Below are positions 4,557 to 5,899 of a DNA stretch of 5,899 bases, one piece after another; position 1 is the stretch's first letter, and each line of letters starts with the position of its first letter. The translations under genes and the position numbers were made by a program. The notes beneath the pieces are model-generated. The model searched no databases. It was given only the letters and a program-made list of their open reading frames with translations, and was not told the DNA's origin. The stretch is from Anaerobacillus sp. (GTDB lineage: Bacteria; Bacillota; Bacilli; Bacillales; Anaerobacillaceae), in contig SKSA01000129.1 of NCBI GenBank assembly GCA_007118195.1, forward strand, positions 1 to 5,899. The letters run 5' to 3'.

Positions 4557-5627
4557 TTAATCGTTTAACGCACCGACTTCTTGATAATATTTTTTGGCAC
4601 CAGGGTGTAGTGTCTCAATTTCAATACCATCAAATGCTGTCTCAAGTGTAAAATGCCTTGCCCTCTCAGGTAACTGATTTTCAAATACATCAATATTTTC
4701 CCAGAACAACTTAGTTAGATTATAAGCATATTCCTCATCTAAGTCTTTTCTTAGTGTAAACATTGCTACAGTTGTATAAGTAGGAATCTCTACATCGAGA
4801 CCACGATACGTTCCTGCTGGAAGGACATCCGAAGAAATCCCATATCCTCGGTTACTGATACTATCTAACTTATCTTGGTCAATCGGAATAACTTTAATTG
4901 GTCGAGTCATTTCAATTTCTTGTAAACCCGTAACTGCAGGGGCACCTCCCCCAACAAATATATCAATATTTCCATCACGTAACATCGAAGCACCGTCTGA
5001 ATAATTTCCATATGAAATTTGTCCACCTGCTTCAGTAATTACATCTTCATCAATGCCGTACTCAGCCATCATTCTCCAAAAAGCAACTGCCCCACCTCCA
5101 CCACGGGGCCCTAAAAAAATATGAGTACTAACAATATCCTCCACTGTATTGATGTTCGTATTTTCTTGAAGTGTTGCGATCGTTTGGAATACAGGATATA
5201 AGGATGCCAAACTTGTAATTTGCTCTAGTGGCGTTTCAAAATCCATATCGCCGATAAGAGCATCCGCAAAGTCTGAGGTAAAATTAATTGCTAGTTTAAT
5301 ATCATCAATCTCTAAACCTCTTAAATTCGAAGTTGAGCCACCTTCAAGCTGTGATACATTTAGATTTTCAAACCCATCCATATATACTTCTGATAAAATC
5401 GTCGTAATTGGGTACCAACCTGACCCCATTGGGCCTGAGCCAATAACTAAAAACCGATCCGGAGCAGTTGGTTTTGCTTCACCACTATCTTGATTTGTTT
5501 CATTTGATGAAGTCTCATTGTCATTACTATTTGGTGCCTCAGGGCTACTTGAAGTCGATTCACCACAAGCCGTAACAACGAACAACAAAAAGATCAAAGT
5601 AAAACTTAAAAGCATTTTTTTTATCAT
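4557..5627 (-). CDS. TAXI-family TRAP transporter substrate-binding lipoprotein
   Basis: 356 aa. Extracytoplasmic binding subunit that delivers its ligand to the TRAP permease encoded just upstream. Residues 1-20 (MIKKMLLSFTLIFLLFVVTA) are a lipoprotein signal peptide. The lipobox VTAC puts the lipidated cysteine at 21, so the mature protein is membrane-anchored, as expected in a Gram-positive. Residues 22-57 are a Ser/Asn/Glu-rich flexible linker. The binding fold starts at FLVIGSGPMGSGWYPITT (59-76), the TAXI counterpart of the usual TGGTGG-(V/T)-YYP loop. FLGPRGGGGAVAFWRMMAEYGI is the conserved phosphate/glycine loop region, and DGNIDIFVGGGAPAVT is the typical D-(A/I)-xxxGG block. ATG 5625-5627 has AGGGGGAA five bases upstream; the longer TTG start at 5648 overlaps the permease stop and lacks a site. 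The ligand is unknown; characterised relatives bind dicarboxylates or glutamate-like acids. Confidence 0.92.
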   Translation of the reverse strand: MIKKMLLSFTLIFLLFVVTACGESTSSSPEAPNSNDNETSSNETNQDSGEAKPTAPDRFLVIGSGPMGSGWYPITTILSEVYMDGFENLNVSQLEGGSTSNLRGLEIDDIKLAINFTSDFADALIGDMDFETPLEQITSLASLYPVFQTIATLQENTNINTVEDIVSTHIFLGPRGGGGAVAFWRMMAEYGIDEDVITEAGGQISYGNYSDGASMLRDGNIDIFVGGGAPAVTGLQEIEMTRPIKVIPIDQDKLDSISNRGYGISSDVLPAGTYRGLDVEIPTYTTVAMFTLRKDLDEEYAYNLTKLFWENIDVFENQLPERARHFTLETAFDGIEIETLHPGAKKYYQEVGALND

Positions 5628-5632
5628 TAAAC

Positions 5633-5640
5633 TTCCCCCT
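5633..5640 (-). promoter_or_regulatory. ribosome binding site of the TAXI gene, abutting the permease stop codon
   Basis: AGGGGGAA lies five bases before ATG 5625-5627 and directly next to the permease TAG at 5641-5643. The 13-bp junction indicates translational coupling of the two transporter subunits. Confidence 0.75.
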
Positions 5641-5899
5641 CTAGGCAATCATTTTTTTTTGTTTTATGGTATTTTTTTTCTTTTGATGGAGCACGATGAT
5701 CAATACGATAGCTAGACCGATGCCATCAAATAATAAATTTGGTAAAACCAACAAAAAAGCACTCGCAAACATAAGTAATCTTTTTATTTTTCCTAATTCA
5801 CCTAGGAAATAGTTTTCAAGAGCGGCCGCAAAAAATAGGCAACTTGCAATAGCACTAATTACAGCCATCATAATGTAAGTTATATCTCCACCTTGCAAA
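5641..5899 (-). CDS. TRAP transporter fused permease, C-terminal end (partial, runs off the right edge)
   Basis: The frame is open to the edge, so only the last ~86 residues are seen; a full fused permease of this class is around 600-700 aa. The segment begins LQGGDITYIMMAVISA, continues with a hydrophobic helix ending AALENYFLG, and then has RLLMFASAFLLVLPNLLFD followed by GIGLAIVLIIVL, ending in a Lys-rich cytoplasmic tail. The pattern AALE-x-YF-x-G, (K/E)RLLM...PxLLxDxIGL is the recognised tail of TAXI-associated TRAP permeases, where the small DctQ and large DctM subunits are fused. It would couple solute uptake to a sodium or proton gradient. The TAXI gene follows by 13 bp. The apparent start near the edge is only an internal TTG, not the gene start. 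Confidence 0.85.
   Translation of the reverse strand, partial: LQGGDITYIMMAVISAIASCLFFAAALENYFLGELGKIKRLLMFASAFLLVLPNLLFDGIGLAIVLIIVLHQKKKNTIKQKKMIA

Noticed and set aside
5628..5648. Upstream TTG extension of the TAXI gene
   Set aside because: It would place basic/glycine residues before the signal peptide and overlap the permease stop. The internal ATG has a good ribosome binding site and gives a normal lipoprotein N-terminus.
5518..5715. Plus-strand open frame of 65 codons
   Set aside because: It runs antisense across the TAXI signal peptide and permease tail, both strongly supported on the other strand.
1..5899. CRISPR array, tRNA, insertion sequence, toxin-antitoxin or riboswitch
   Set aside because: No regularly spaced repeats, cloverleaf-like sequence, transposase frame, paired small genes or recognisable aptamer core were seen on either strand.

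Overview
The window looks like chromosomal DNA of a low-GC Gram-positive bacterium, most likely a member of the Bacillaceae or a relative. The evidence is AT-rich intergenic DNA, strong AGGAGG-type ribosome binding sites, TTG start codons, a Bacillus-style lipoprotein signal peptide, and protein sequences that read like Bacillaceae orthologs. No rRNA, tRNA, CRISPR array, insertion sequence or phage gene is visible. Every supported gene lies on the minus strand, so transcription runs from high to low coordinates.

Layout in the direction of transcription: (1) 5899-4557 holds the 3' end of a fused TRAP transporter permease and then a TAXI-family substrate-binding lipoprotein, closed by a clear hairpin terminator at about 4473-4520. 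(2) 4384-3012 holds a PaaI-type hotdog thioesterase followed by a ketopantoate-reductase-family (ApbA/PanE-like) dehydrogenase. A perfect 8-bp inverted repeat (4406-4440) lies just upstream. (3) 3011-2715 is a 297-bp gap without a recognisable gene, carrying a 15-bp direct repeat. (4) 2714-309 holds a second, paralogous PaaI thioesterase, a nitronate-monooxygenase-family flavoprotein and a PaaG-like crotonase. (5) 308-1 is a gene graveyard: an unassigned C-terminal tail (possibly aldehyde:ferredoxin oxidoreductase) and, in another frame, the last ~40 codons of an L-2-hydroxyglutarate oxidase (LhgO).

Together the genes suggest an accessory catabolic locus: a TRAP-TAXI importer for an organic acid beside enzymes for CoA thioesters (crotonase, two thioesterases), a 2-oxo/hydroxy-acid reductase and an FMN oxidase/reductase. 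The substrate cannot be read from the sequence. No component is a new protein family. What deserves attention is the combination, the twin thioesterases flanking the reductase, the crotonase active site, and the stacked gene tails at the left edge. Several gene starts are placed differently from the longest reading frame, because a good ribosome binding site and the family N-terminus agree on an internal start.
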